Origin: Ectopseudomonas oleovorans
GTDB taxonomy: Bacteria > Pseudomonadota > Gammaproteobacteria > Pseudomonadales > Pseudomonadaceae
Length of the DNA: 58,586 bases
Reading direction: 5' to 3'
Assembly (NCBI RefSeq): GCF_003052605.1
Contig: NZ_QASO01000117.1
Location: 1 to 58,586 of the forward strand
Part shown: piece after piece, positions 34,238 through 43,175 of the stretch
How positions within the stretch are numbered: the stretch's first letter is position 1
Layout of the letters: every line of letters starts with the position of its first letter
The notes under the pieces: generated by a model
Database searches by the model: none
Seen by the model: only the letters and a program-made list of their open reading frames with translations
What the model was told of the DNA's origin: nothing
Translations under genes and position numbers: made by a program

Positions 34238-35266
34238 TTACAGGCGCAGACGCTGTCCGGCCAACTGCAGGGTCAGCAGTGCCAGCTCGCTCCACGGATC
34301 ACCGGGCGCCTGGCCCTTGATTTGTGCGTCGATCAACTGCGCCTGCTGCAGCAACTGGCCCCAGCGTTTGCTGCTGTGACGCTGCAAGGCTTTGGAAACC
34401 AGGGGGCGACGTTTATCCCAGACTGGCGGGCGGGCGCTGGAGAAGGCTTTGTCCAATGGGATGCCCTGGCTCTGTTGGTGGGCGATGCCGGCCAGCAGAC
34501 GAATCTCGCGCGCCAGCGCCCAGAGAATCACCGGGGTTTCCACACCTTCACCACGTAGCCCTTCGAGGACGCGCAGGGCGTGTGCGGCATCGCCAGCGAG
34601 GGCGCAGTCGATCAGACCGAAGACGTCAAAACGCGCACTGTCAGCTACGGCGGCCTGGACGGTTTCGGCATCGACCTGATTGCCTTCGGCGAGCAGCTTG
34701 AGCTTTTCCACTTCCTGGGCGGCGGCCAGCAGGTTGCCTTCTACCCGCGCGGCGATCATGTCCACCGCATCGGCGCTGGCGCTCAGGCCGGCCTGCGCGA
34801 GGCGCTGGCGAATCCACTGCGGCAACTGATTGGCATCTATCGGCCAGATCTGGATGAACTGGCTCACCTGGCCGTCGATCAGGGCCTTGGCCCATTTAGA
34901 TTTCTGCGTGCTGCCATCAAGCTTGGGCAGGCTCAGCAAGAGAACGGTGTCCTCGGGCGGGCGGGCCAGGTACTCGAGCAGGGCGGCTGTGCCCTTGTCG
35001 CCTGGCTTGCCGGAAGGCAGGCGCAGTTCCAGCAGGCGCTTCTCGGCGAACAGCGAGAGGCTGGCGCCAGCCTGCAGCAGGTTGCCCCAGTCGAAGTTGG
35101 CTTCGGCATTGAACACCTGGCGTTCGCCGAACCCCTGCTGGCGGCAGGCATTGCGAATGGCGTCAGCGGTTTCCTGGCACAGCAATGGCTCGTCGCCGCT
35201 GATCGCATAGACAGGTGCCAGTGCGCCTTGCAGGTGTTTGCCGAGTTGCGCGGGGGCAAGCTTCAT
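34238..35266 (-). CDS. holA: DNA polymerase III delta subunit
   Basis: A 342-residue clamp-loader delta subunit that opens the beta clamp. The N-terminus MKLAPAQLGKHLQGALAPVYAISGDEPLLCQET is typical, with the AAA+-like second domain and the C-terminal collar (HSSKRWGQLLQQAQLIDAQIKG). A longer frame upstream is rejected because it runs into lptE. It is the last gene of the leuS-lptE-holA group, about 55 bases after lptE. Confidence 0.95.
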   Translation of the reverse strand: MKLAPAQLGKHLQGALAPVYAISGDEPLLCQETADAIRNACRQQGFGERQVFNAEANFDWGNLLQAGASLSLFAEKRLLELRLPSGKPGDKGTAALLEYLARPPEDTVLLLSLPKLDGSTQKSKWAKALIDGQVSQFIQIWPIDANQLPQWIRQRLAQAGLSASADAVDMIAARVEGNLLAAAQEVEKLKLLAEGNQVDAETVQAAVADSARFDVFGLIDCALAGDAAHALRVLEGLRGEGVETPVILWALAREIRLLAGIAHQQSQGIPLDKAFSSARPPVWDKRRPLVSKALQRHSSKRWGQLLQQAQLIDAQIKGQAPGDPWSELALLTLQLAGQRLRL

Positions 35267-35321
35267 CGGGGTGATGTCATCAGGGGCAGGGCGTCGGGCC
35301 GCGGCTGCGGCCCTTGGGCCT

Positions 35322-35933
35322 TTAGCGGGACGGCAGTTCGATCGGCGACTGCTGCGGCGCGACCTGGCTCTCACGAGCCCGGCGCTGCGCTTCCAGTGCT
35401 TCGGCTTCGGCCTTGGCGCGGGCTTCGGCGGTCTGCTGCAGTTGGTCCAGTCGCTCGGGCGTGATCTGCTGCAGGCTGAACATCAGTTGCTGGATCATTT
35501 CACGGCGCAGCTCGCTGCGCAGCTGCGTCGCTTCCTGGTCGGAGCCGGCCAGGTTGTTGTCGTCCTGCTGGTAGTAGTTCTGCACTTCCACCTTGTTACC
35601 GGTCAGCAGCAGGTTCTTCGCACCGCGGATCTCGTATTCCAGACCCATGGTCAGCTCGTACTCGGCGGTACGTGCGCCGCTGCTGTAGCTGGCGCCGCGA
35701 CGATTTTCGGTCTCGCGGGCGATCACCAGCTTGTAGGGGGCGCCGGAGTAGACGCGAACGTCGTTGTTCTCCAGCACTTCACGTACTTGCTGCACGGTGT
35801 CGCCGTAGGCATCGCGCGCGCTGACGTCGAGTTCCTTGAGGGCGAACTGCACATCGCCGGTGCCACGCAGCTGGAAGCCGCATGCGCTGAGCAGGCCAGC
35901 CAGGCCGATGACCAGCAGATTCCGTTTCATCAT
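35322..35933 (-). CDS. lptE: LPS-assembly lipoprotein LptE
   Basis: A 203-residue outer-membrane lipoprotein that plugs the LptD barrel for LPS insertion. The lipobox is LLSAC (C18) followed by GFQLRG, the usual LptE start, and a long glutamine/alanine-rich helix forms the C-terminus (about 165-203). Three clustered in-frame ATGs exist; AAGGGG lies eight bases before the chosen one, and is too close to the first. It is downstream of leuS, with a perfect palindrome in the gap. Confidence 0.93.
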   Translation of the reverse strand: MMKRNLLVIGLAGLLSACGFQLRGTGDVQFALKELDVSARDAYGDTVQQVREVLENNDVRVYSGAPYKLVIARETENRRGASYSSGARTAEYELTMGLEYEIRGAKNLLLTGNKVEVQNYYQQDDNNLAGSDQEATQLRSELRREMIQQLMFSLQQITPERLDQLQQTAEARAKAEAEALEAQRRARESQVAPQQSPIELPSR

Positions 35934-35956
35934 TCTCATATCCCCTTGGCGGATCA

Positions 35957-35980
35957 CGGCGCCACACATGTGTGGCGCCG
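35957..35980. other. 24-bp perfect palindrome between leuS and lptE
   Basis: CGGCGCCACACA is followed at once by its exact complement. In RNA it makes a stable stem with a tiny loop, seven bases past the leuS stop and about 23 bases before the lptE ATG. No T run follows. It could be a processing or attenuation hairpin, or the operator of a dimeric regulator. Confidence 0.7.
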
Positions 35981-35987
35981 AGCTTAA

Positions 35988-38600
35988 TCAGTTGGCGACT
36001 ATGTTGACCAGCTTGCCTGGCACCACGATGACCTTGCGAATGCTCAGGCCTTCGGTGAAGCGCAGGACGTTCTCGTTGGCACGAGCGGCGGCCTCGACGT
36101 CTTCGCGGCTGGCGCTGGCCGCCACGATGATCTCGCCGCGCAGCTTGCCGTTGACCTGTACCACCAGCGTCAGGCTGTCCTGCACCAGGGCGGATTCATC
36201 GACCTGCGGCCACTGCGCATCGATCACCGCATCGGCATGGCCCAGGCGCTGCCACAGCTCGTGGCTGATGTGCGGGGTGATCGGCGCCAGCAGCAGAGTG
36301 ACGATTTCCAGACCTTCGTGCACCAGCGCGCGGTCCTGTTCGGTGGCGGTGGCGGCCTTTTCCAGCACGTTCATCAGGGTCATCACCTGGGCGATGGCGG
36401 TGTTGAACTTGTGGTGCTGGCCGATATCGTTGCTGGCCTGCTTGATCGCCAGGTGAATGGCGCGGCGTACAGCCTTCTGCTCGTCGGTGAGAGTGTTCAC
36501 ATCCAGCTTGCCCGGCAGACCGGCGCTGACATGGCCCTGAGCCAGACGCCAGACACGACGCAGGAAGCGGTTGGCGCCCTCGACGCCGGCATCCGACCAT
36601 TCGCAGCTCATGTCGGGCGGCGAGGCGAACATCATGAACAGGCGGCAGGTGTCGGCGCCGTAGGCATCGATCATGGCCTGCGGGTCGACGCCGTTGTTCT
36701 TCGACTTGGACATCTTCTCGGTGCCGCCGATTTCCACCGGCAGGCCGTCGGACTTGAGTTTGGCGCTGATGACCTTGGCCTTGGCATCGCGTTCCAGCTC
36801 GACATCGGCCGGGTTGAACCAGTCCTTGCCGCCGTTTTCCAGGGTGCGGTAATAGGTCTCGGCGACCACCATGCCCTGGGTCAGCAGATTCTTGAACGGC
36901 TCGTTGGAGGAGACCAGGCCCTCGTCGCGCATCAGCTTGTGGAAGAAGCGCGCGTACAGCAGGTGCAGGATGGCGTGCTCGATGCCACCGATGTACTGAT
37001 CCACCGGCAGCCAGTGGTTGGCTGCCTGCGGGTCGACCATGCCGCCCTCGTAGTGCGGGCTGGCGTAGCGGGCGAAGTACCAGGAGCTTTCCACGAAGGT
37101 GTCCATGGTGTCGGTTTCGCGCTTGGCCGGTGCGCCGCATTTCGGGCAGCTGCACTCGTAGAACTCGGGCATCTTGGCCAGCGGTGAGCCTGCGCCGTCC
37201 GGCACCACGTCTTCGGGCAGGGTGACCGGCAGTTGGTCTTCCGGCACCGGCACGTCGCCGCAGGCGTCGCAGTGGATGATCGGGATCGGGCAGCCCCAGT
37301 AGCGCTGGCGGCTGATGCCCCAGTCGCGCAGGCGGAACTGGGTCTTACGCGCGCCGTGGCCGGTCGCTTCGAGGTCGGCGACTATGGCATCGAAGGCTGC
37401 GCTGAAGTCGAGGTTATCGTACTTGCCGGAGTTGACGGTGGTCAGGCCGTCCTTGTCGGTGTACCAGGCCTGCCATTGCCCGCTGTCGTAGTCCTTGCCC
37501 TCGCCGGCGTAGACCGGCTGGATCGGCAGGTCGTACTTGTGGGCGAACTCGAAGTCGCGCTCGTCGTGGGCCGGCACGGCCATCACCGCGCCTTCGCCGT
37601 AGCCCCAGAGCACGTAGTTGGCGACGAATACCGGCAGCTTGTCGCCGGTCAGCGGGTGGATGACGAACTGGCCGGTGGCCAGGCCTTTCTTCTCCATGGT
37701 GGCCATGTCGGCCTCGGCCACGGAGCCGGCCTTGCACTCGGCGATAAAGGCGGCGATGGCCGCATTGCCCTCGGCAGCGCGTTGGGCCAGCGGGTGTTCG
37801 GCAGCCACGGCGACGTAGGTGGCGCCCATCAGGGTATCGGGTCGAGTCGAATAGACCTTGAGCTGGCCGTCGATGCCGATGCTGGCGACGTCATAGTCGA
37901 ACACGATGTCGGCACCGTAGCTCTTGCCGATCCAGTTGCGCTGCATGGTCTTGACCTGCTCGGGCCAGCCATCCAGTTCATCCAGGCTGCTCAGCAGCTC
38001 TTCGGCATACGCAGTGATCTTGAAGTAGTACATCGGGATTTCGCGCTTCTCGATCAGCGCGCCCGAACGCCAGCCACGGCCGTCGATGACCTGCTCGTTG
38101 GCCAGTACGGTCTGGTCCACCGGGTCCCAGTTGACGGTACCGTTCTTGCGGTAGATCACGCCCTTTTCGAACAGGCGGGTGAACAGCCACTGTTCCCAGC
38201 GGTAGTAGTCCGGTTTGCAGGTGGTGACTTCGCGCGTCCAGTCGATGGCCAGGCCCAGCGATTTGAGCTGGGACTTCATGTAGGCGATGTTCTCGTAGGT
38301 CCACTTGGCCGGTGCGACCTGGTTCTTCATCGCCGCGTTTTCCGCCGGCATGCCGAAGGCGTCCCAGCCCATCGGCTGCAGCACGTTCTTGCCCTGCATG
38401 CGCTGGTAGCGCGCGATCACGTCACCGATGGTGTAGTTGCGCACGTGCCCCATGTGTAGCTTGCCGCTGGGGTAGGGGAACATCGACAGGCAGTAGAAGG
38501 TGTCCTTGCCCGGCTGTTCGCTGACGACGAAGGATTGTTGCGCGTCCCAGTGGGACTGCGCGGCGGCTTCTATTTCACGGGGCGAGTACTGTTCGTGCAT
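35988..38600 (-). CDS. leuS: Leucyl-tRNA synthetase
   Basis: An 870-residue class Ia synthetase. It has HMGH at 49-52 in the HIGH position, the CP1 editing domain with the threonine-rich STRPDTLMGATYVA region, the zinc-type insertion with CDACGD and CSCPKCG cysteines, and KMSKS at 629-633. Length is normal. It is the first gene of leuS-lptE-holA and is divergent from the zinc-ribbon gene. Confidence 0.98.
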   Translation of the reverse strand: MHEQYSPREIEAAAQSHWDAQQSFVVSEQPGKDTFYCLSMFPYPSGKLHMGHVRNYTIGDVIARYQRMQGKNVLQPMGWDAFGMPAENAAMKNQVAPAKWTYENIAYMKSQLKSLGLAIDWTREVTTCKPDYYRWEQWLFTRLFEKGVIYRKNGTVNWDPVDQTVLANEQVIDGRGWRSGALIEKREIPMYYFKITAYAEELLSSLDELDGWPEQVKTMQRNWIGKSYGADIVFDYDVASIGIDGQLKVYSTRPDTLMGATYVAVAAEHPLAQRAAEGNAAIAAFIAECKAGSVAEADMATMEKKGLATGQFVIHPLTGDKLPVFVANYVLWGYGEGAVMAVPAHDERDFEFAHKYDLPIQPVYAGEGKDYDSGQWQAWYTDKDGLTTVNSGKYDNLDFSAAFDAIVADLEATGHGARKTQFRLRDWGISRQRYWGCPIPIIHCDACGDVPVPEDQLPVTLPEDVVPDGAGSPLAKMPEFYECSCPKCGAPAKRETDTMDTFVESSWYFARYASPHYEGGMVDPQAANHWLPVDQYIGGIEHAILHLLYARFFHKLMRDEGLVSSNEPFKNLLTQGMVVAETYYRTLENGGKDWFNPADVELERDAKAKVISAKLKSDGLPVEIGGTEKMSKSKNNGVDPQAMIDAYGADTCRLFMMFASPPDMSCEWSDAGVEGANRFLRRVWRLAQGHVSAGLPGKLDVNTLTDEQKAVRRAIHLAIKQASNDIGQHHKFNTAIAQVMTLMNVLEKAATATEQDRALVHEGLEIVTLLLAPITPHISHELWQRLGHADAVIDAQWPQVDESALVQDSLTLVVQVNGKLRGEIIVAASASREDVEAAARANENVLRFTEGLSIRKVIVVPGKLVNIVAN

Positions 38601-38778
38601 GGCTCTGGCGCTGAAGGAATGGGGCTTGCGGAAAACGCCGTAGCATACATGAGCGCCGTCTATCGAGGGAAACCCAGATTGTGCCGCGTCCGCCGTTTGT
38701 CGCGGCGCCTGGCTGCGTGCGGGGCCTTCGCTAAGCTTTACTCAAGGCCCGCGGTTGTCGGGGCTCGCGAGGTGGCAG

Positions 38779-39207
38779 ATGGCGGATGCACGGCGGGTGG
38801 AACGAGGCGGTGATCTTTACGAGCGACTGCTGCAACGGCTTGCCCTGGCGCTGGAAGAGGCCGATACCGCGAGTCGCCTGCATGCCGAGCCGCTGCGCGA
38901 GCTGGAGCTTGATGGGCTGAGCCCGGCGGAGCTGGAGCTGATCCGTGCCTATCTCAATCGTGACCTGCACTGGCTGCGCGGCTGGCACGCGGCGGCAGAA
39001 GAGTTGGCGCTGATACAGCGTCAGCCACTGCGCAGTGCCAAGACCGTTGACAGCAAGCCGATGGGCAGGATCAAATCCGTGATGACGCGGCGTCAGGCGC
39101 TTTGTTGCGCACTCTGCGGTGCGCCAGTCAGCTGGCATCGAGGGCAGGATGTACGAGCTTGCCAGGCCTGTGGCTCCAGGTTGTTTCGCAGCGGTAATCC
39201 GCATTAG
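38779..39207 (+). CDS. YbeL-like zinc-ribbon protein
   Basis: A 142-residue protein with a helical N-terminal half and a C-terminal zinc ribbon formed by CCALCG and CQACGS pairs. It resembles the YbeL/DUF1451 family, which in E. coli also lies divergently next to leuS. GAGGTG five bases before the ATG fixes the start; an in-frame TTG 24 bases upstream is unlikely. Function is unknown. Confidence 0.85.
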   Translation: MADARRVERGGDLYERLLQRLALALEEADTASRLHAEPLRELELDGLSPAELELIRAYLNRDLHWLRGWHAAAEELALIQRQPLRSAKTVDSKPMGRIKSVMTRRQALCCALCGAPVSWHRGQDVRACQACGSRLFRSGNPH

Positions 39208-39257
39208 CAGCCAGTTGAAAACCAACCTGCTAGGCTTGGGCGCCCCGGAGGTGCCTG

Positions 39258-40028
39258 ATGCCGATTCGTTTCATCCTTAAACAACTGTTGATGCCACCAG
39301 GCGTTCTACTCCTGCTGATCGCACTGGGCTGGTGGCTGCGTCGTCGCTTTCCCCGGCTCGCGTTTGCCTGCTTTACCGTCGGTTTCAGTGGGCTATGGCT
39401 GATGAGCCTGCCTGCGGTGACGCAGTGGAGTGCCGCCTGGTTGGAGCGTGAGCCGGTCCTGGAGCAGGCGCAGTGGGCGACCCTGGCGCAGCGCGCCGAC
39501 GCCATCGTGATTCTCGGCGCCGGGCGTGAGCAGAGCGACCCGGGCTGGGGTGGAGCCGATCAGCCTGGGCTGATGGCCTTGGAGCGCCTGCGCTATGCCG
39601 CTCGCCTGGCGCGCGTATCCGGCCTGCCAATGGCGGCTACCGGTGGCCTGCATTATGGCCAGCCGCCCAGTGAGGCGGCACTGATGGCCGATGCCATGCG
39701 CCGCGACTACGGGCTGGAGATCCGCTGGCTGGAGGAGCAAAGCCGCACCACCTGGGAGAATGCAGTGCTCAGCGCTGAATTGTTGCAGCCCCAGGGCGTG
39801 CGGCGCGTGGTGCTGGTCACCCAGGCTTGGCACATGCAGCGTGCCCGCTGGAGTTTTGAGCAGGCCGGCTTCGAGGTGATCACCGCGCCGATGGGCTATC
39901 TCAGTTCGGGTTACGAGCGCCCGCTGGGGGGCTGGCTGCCAGAGTCGAGGGCTATCTGGCAGAGCAGTCAGGTGCTCAACGAAGTCATTGGGTTATTGGC
40001 GTATCCCATTGTCTACGGCAAGCAGTAG
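39258..40028 (+). CDS. YdcF/ElyC-like DUF218 membrane protein
   Basis: A 256-residue protein with two N-terminal transmembrane helices (about 10-27 and 33-50) and a DUF218 domain (about 80-240). The domain has AIVILGAG, a TGGLHYGQPPSEAALMA segment, EEQSRTTWENA and VLVTQAWHMQRA. The architecture and length match ElyC, which affects lipid-carrier use in peptidoglycan and enterobacterial antigen synthesis. SanA/YdcF relatives have a single helix, so ElyC-like is the better call. Confidence 0.88.
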   Translation: MPIRFILKQLLMPPGVLLLLIALGWWLRRRFPRLAFACFTVGFSGLWLMSLPAVTQWSAAWLEREPVLEQAQWATLAQRADAIVILGAGREQSDPGWGGADQPGLMALERLRYAARLARVSGLPMAATGGLHYGQPPSEAALMADAMRRDYGLEIRWLEEQSRTTWENAVLSAELLQPQGVRRVVLVTQAWHMQRARWSFEQAGFEVITAPMGYLSSGYERPLGGWLPESRAIWQSSQVLNEVIGLLAYPIVYGKQ

Positions 40029-40113
40029 GGCGTACTCGCCGCAGGCAGTACGCCTGCGGGTTCTGCGTTCCGAGGGCTGATTTACGCTCGTGATTGAGGG
40101 CGTGCGTGATTCC

Positions 40114-40182
40114 TGTAGGAGCTGGCTTGCTAGCGATCCTGGGGCATTTGGCCGCACTGATCACCAGCAAGCTGGCTTCTAC
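40114..40182. repeat. REPIN
   Basis: TGTAGGAGCTGGCTTGCTAG with CGATC and the inverted partner GATCACCAGCAAGCTGGCTT followed by CTAC, with a 20-base spacer. It is a diverged copy of the REPIN at 31.2 kb, between the ElyC-like gene and lnt. Confidence 0.75.
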
Positions 40183-40233
40183 GAAAAGCGCATCGCTCGG
40201 ATGCACTCCAAGCGACGTTCGCTGCCGCCGCTT

Positions 40234-41757
40234 CTATACCGTCTTGGCCATGCGGCTGGCCAGCAGGGCCCAACCCAGCAACAGGGCGCAGAGAATCGCC
40301 AGCGGCCAGATGCGCCATTGCAGATAAGGGGTGAGCCCCTGCATGGGCAGCACTTCGCCGTAGAGCACGCCTTGTTCGAACTGCGGCAAGCCGAACTGGA
40401 TACGGCCCTGCGGGTCGATCACCACGGTCATGCCGTTGTTGGTGGCGCGGATCATCCAGCGTCCGGCCTCGAGCGCACGCATCTGCGCCATTTGCAGGTG
40501 TTGTAGCGGGCCGATGGAGGTGCCGAACCAGGCGTCATTGCTCACCGTCAGGAGTATCTCGCTGTCTGCGGCCAGTTCTGCGGCGAACTCCGGGTAGACC
40601 ACTTCATAGCAGATGAACGGCGCGATGCGATGCCCCTTGGCCAGCAGCGGTGGCTGGTCGGCCGGGCCGCGGGCGAAGTCGGACATCGGCAGGTCGAAGA
40701 AAGCGATCAGGCCGCGCAGCAGGTCTTGCAGGGGCACGTATTCACCAAACGGCACCAGCTTCTGCTTGAAGTAGGTGCCCTGGCCTTCGCCCAAACTGGT
40801 GATCGCGTTGTAATAGCGAATCTCCCCGCGCTCGTTGGACTGCCGCACTGGTACGCCGGTGATCAGCGCACTGTTGCGGTCACGGGCGAAGCGATCCATC
40901 ACGCCGATATAGCCTTGAGCCATGTCCTTGAGTACCGGGATCGCCGTTTCCGGCCAGACCAGTATGTCGACCTGCTTGGCGCTGAAGCTGAGGTCGCGGT
41001 ATAGGGCGAGCTGAGCGTTGAGCTGGGCCGGGTCCCATTTCATGTTCTGCTCGACGTTGCCTTGCACAGCGGCGACCGTCAGGCTGTTGCCGGCGGCGTG
41101 GGTCCAGTTGTGGTCCTTCAGTGCCAGGCCTGCGAGCCAGGGGCTCAGCAGCAGGAGCAGGGCGCAGAGGTAGCGCGGTTTGTGCTTGCGCAATTGCTCC
41201 AGGTTGATGATCAGCGCGGCCGACAGGGCGATGACGAAGGACGACAGCCAGACCCCGCCAATTGGCACCAGGCCGGCCAGCGGTCCTTCGAGCTGGCTGT
41301 AGCCGGCGTAGAGCCAGGGGAAGCCGGTGAGGAACCAGCTGCGAAACACTTCCTGGGCGACCCATAGCGCGGCGAATGCCAGGGCGTCGGCCAGTGGCGC
41401 TTCGTTGCGGCGTATCCAGCGCGCCCAGAGGGTGGCTGTCAGGGCGAAGAGCAGGCCCAGGCCGGAGACGAAACCCAGGGTGAGAAAGCCGGCCAGTGCC
41501 GGTGATGCCGCGCCATAGTCATGGATGCTGACATACACCCAACTGGTGCCGGCGGCGAACAGGCCAAAGCCGTAGCTCCAGCCGCGCAGCGCTGCCTGGC
41601 CGGGGCGCAGATGGCGCAAGCCGAAATAGAGCAGGGCAATGGACAGCACGGCCAATGGCCAGAGATCGAAAGGGGCGAGCGCCAGGGGGGTGAGGGCGCC
41701 TGCGCCGCAGGCAAGCAGGTGGCCGGGCCAGCCTGGACGAGTGATCCATTGCAGCAT
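40234..41757 (-). CDS. lnt: Apolipoprotein N-acyltransferase
   Basis: A 507-residue inner-membrane enzyme that adds the third acyl chain to lipoproteins. About eight transmembrane helices flank a nitrilase-like periplasmic domain with the catalytic triad E270 (VWPETAIP), K333 (KQKLVPFGEY) and C383 (FICYEVVYPE). The start MLQWITRPGW is preferred over one ten codons upstream. It is followed upstream by corC, ybeY and phoH on the same strand. Several lipoproteins of this window depend on it. Confidence 0.96.
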   Translation of the reverse strand: MLQWITRPGWPGHLLACGAGALTPLALAPFDLWPLAVLSIALLYFGLRHLRPGQAALRGWSYGFGLFAAGTSWVYVSIHDYGAASPALAGFLTLGFVSGLGLLFALTATLWARWIRRNEAPLADALAFAALWVAQEVFRSWFLTGFPWLYAGYSQLEGPLAGLVPIGGVWLSSFVIALSAALIINLEQLRKHKPRYLCALLLLLSPWLAGLALKDHNWTHAAGNSLTVAAVQGNVEQNMKWDPAQLNAQLALYRDLSFSAKQVDILVWPETAIPVLKDMAQGYIGVMDRFARDRNSALITGVPVRQSNERGEIRYYNAITSLGEGQGTYFKQKLVPFGEYVPLQDLLRGLIAFFDLPMSDFARGPADQPPLLAKGHRIAPFICYEVVYPEFAAELAADSEILLTVSNDAWFGTSIGPLQHLQMAQMRALEAGRWMIRATNNGMTVVIDPQGRIQFGLPQFEQGVLYGEVLPMQGLTPYLQWRIWPLAILCALLLGWALLASRMAKTV

Positions 41758-41849
41758 GGTTAGATCCTTGGAATCAGGGTGGCGCAAGGATAGAGCGGAA
41801 ATGGCGCAGGGGGAAGCGGCCGCCCTCGCTGGGCAAGGGCGGCTGAGAC

Positions 41850-42689
41850 TCAGCGGCTAACCGGCGTCAGGCGCAGTAGATGGATGCGGCGGCTGTCGGC
41901 GTTGAGCACACGGAAGCGGAATTCGCCGATCTCAGTGACCTCGTTGCGCTTGGGCAGGTGGCCAAAGGCGCTCATCACCAGACCACCAACGGTGTCGTAC
42001 TCGTCGTCGGAGAACTCGCTGTCGAAGGTTTCGTTGAAGCTTTCGATGGGGGTCAGCGCCTTGATCAGGTAGTCGCCAGAGGGCAGCGGCTTGATGTAGC
42101 CGTCTTCCTCGACATCGTGCTCGTCCTCGATATCGCCGACGATCTGCTCGAGCACGTCCTCGATGGTCACCAGGCCGGCGACGCCGCCGTATTCATCGAT
42201 GACCACGGCCATGTGGTTGTGGTTGGCGCGGAACTCACGTAGCAGCACGTTCAAGCGCTTGGACTCGGGCACGAAGGTGGCCGGACGCAGCAGGTCCTTG
42301 ATGTTGAAGTTGGGCTGTTCGCCCTGCAGGATCAGCGGCAGCAGATCCTTGGCCAGGAGGATGCCGATCACGTCATCAAGGCTTTCGCCGACTACCGGAT
42401 AGCGCGAGTGCGCGGCGTCGATGATTGCGGGCAGGAATTCGCGGGGCGTCTGGCTGGCCTTGATGCTGATCACTTGCGAGCGCGGCACCATGATGTCGCG
42501 TACCTGCAGGTCGGCGACCTGAATGGCGCCTTCGACGATGGCCAGTGCTTCGCTGTCGAGCAGCTTGTTCTGGTGGGCTTCGCGCAGGACTTCCAGCAGT
42601 TCCTGGCGGTTTCTCGGCTCATGAGCAAAAGCCTGGGTCAGCTTGTTGAACCAGGACTTCTGCTCGTTGCTCGATCGGTCTTCGCTCAT
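41850..42689 (-). CDS. corC: CorC/YbeX-family transporter-associated CBS protein
   Basis: A 279-residue cytosolic protein with two CBS domains (about 70-190) and a CorC_HlyC C-terminal domain (about 200-279). The entry RDIMVPRSQVISIKASQTPREF is typical. It is linked to magnesium/cobalt efflux and, as YbeX, to ribosome-related functions in the ybeZYX operon. It starts six bases after ybeY ends. Confidence 0.95.
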   Translation of the reverse strand: MSEDRSSNEQKSWFNKLTQAFAHEPRNRQELLEVLREAHQNKLLDSEALAIVEGAIQVADLQVRDIMVPRSQVISIKASQTPREFLPAIIDAAHSRYPVVGESLDDVIGILLAKDLLPLILQGEQPNFNIKDLLRPATFVPESKRLNVLLREFRANHNHMAVVIDEYGGVAGLVTIEDVLEQIVGDIEDEHDVEEDGYIKPLPSGDYLIKALTPIESFNETFDSEFSDDEYDTVGGLVMSAFGHLPKRNEVTEIGEFRFRVLNADSRRIHLLRLTPVSR

Positions 42690-42695
42690 GGCGTT

Positions 42696-43175
42696 TTACT
42701 CGGGGTCCTTTTCATTAGGAGATTCGTCACCGGCATACGGGTCGGGATGACCCAATTCGGCGAGCAATTGTCGTTCCAGATCTTCCATCTCGAGGGCTTC
42801 GTCTTCCTCGATGTGGTCATAGCCCAGCAGGTGCAGGCAGCCGTGGATCACCAGGTGCGCCCAGTGCGCCTCCAGCGCCTTGCCTTGCTCGGCCGCTTCG
42901 CGCTCGACCACTGGCACGCAGATCACCAGGTCGCCGAGCAGCGGGATGTCGAGAATCCCATCGGGAATCTCGGCAGGGAAGGACAGCACGTTGGTGGCGT
43001 AGTCCTTGTGCCGCCAGGTGTGGTTCAGCTCGCGACCTTCGGCCTCGTCGACCAGGCGGATGGTCAGCTCCGAATCGGCCGTGCGTTGACGCAGGGCCAG
43101 CTCGCACCAGCGGCGCAGTTGCGCCTCGTCCGGGTGCCGGCCGTCAGTGGCCAGTTGCAGGTCCAGTTCAAGCAT
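42696..43175 (-). CDS. ybeY: rRNA maturation endoribonuclease YbeY
   Basis: A 159-residue zinc endonuclease needed for 16S rRNA 3'-end maturation and 70S quality control. The metal triad H111, H115 and H121 is in HGCLHLLGYDH, with the conserved arginine region NHTWRHKDYATNVLSF before it. It overlaps the phoH end by eight bases, so phoH-ybeY-corC is a translationally coupled operon. Confidence 0.96.
   Translation of the reverse strand: MLELDLQLATDGRHPDEAQLRRWCELALRQRTADSELTIRLVDEAEGRELNHTWRHKDYATNVLSFPAEIPDGILDIPLLGDLVICVPVVEREAAEQGKALEAHWAHLVIHGCLHLLGYDHIEEDEALEMEDLERQLLAELGHPDPYAGDESPNEKDPE

Noticed and set aside
37233..38459. A 408-codon plus-strand frame
   Set aside because: Antisense to leuS, no independent features.
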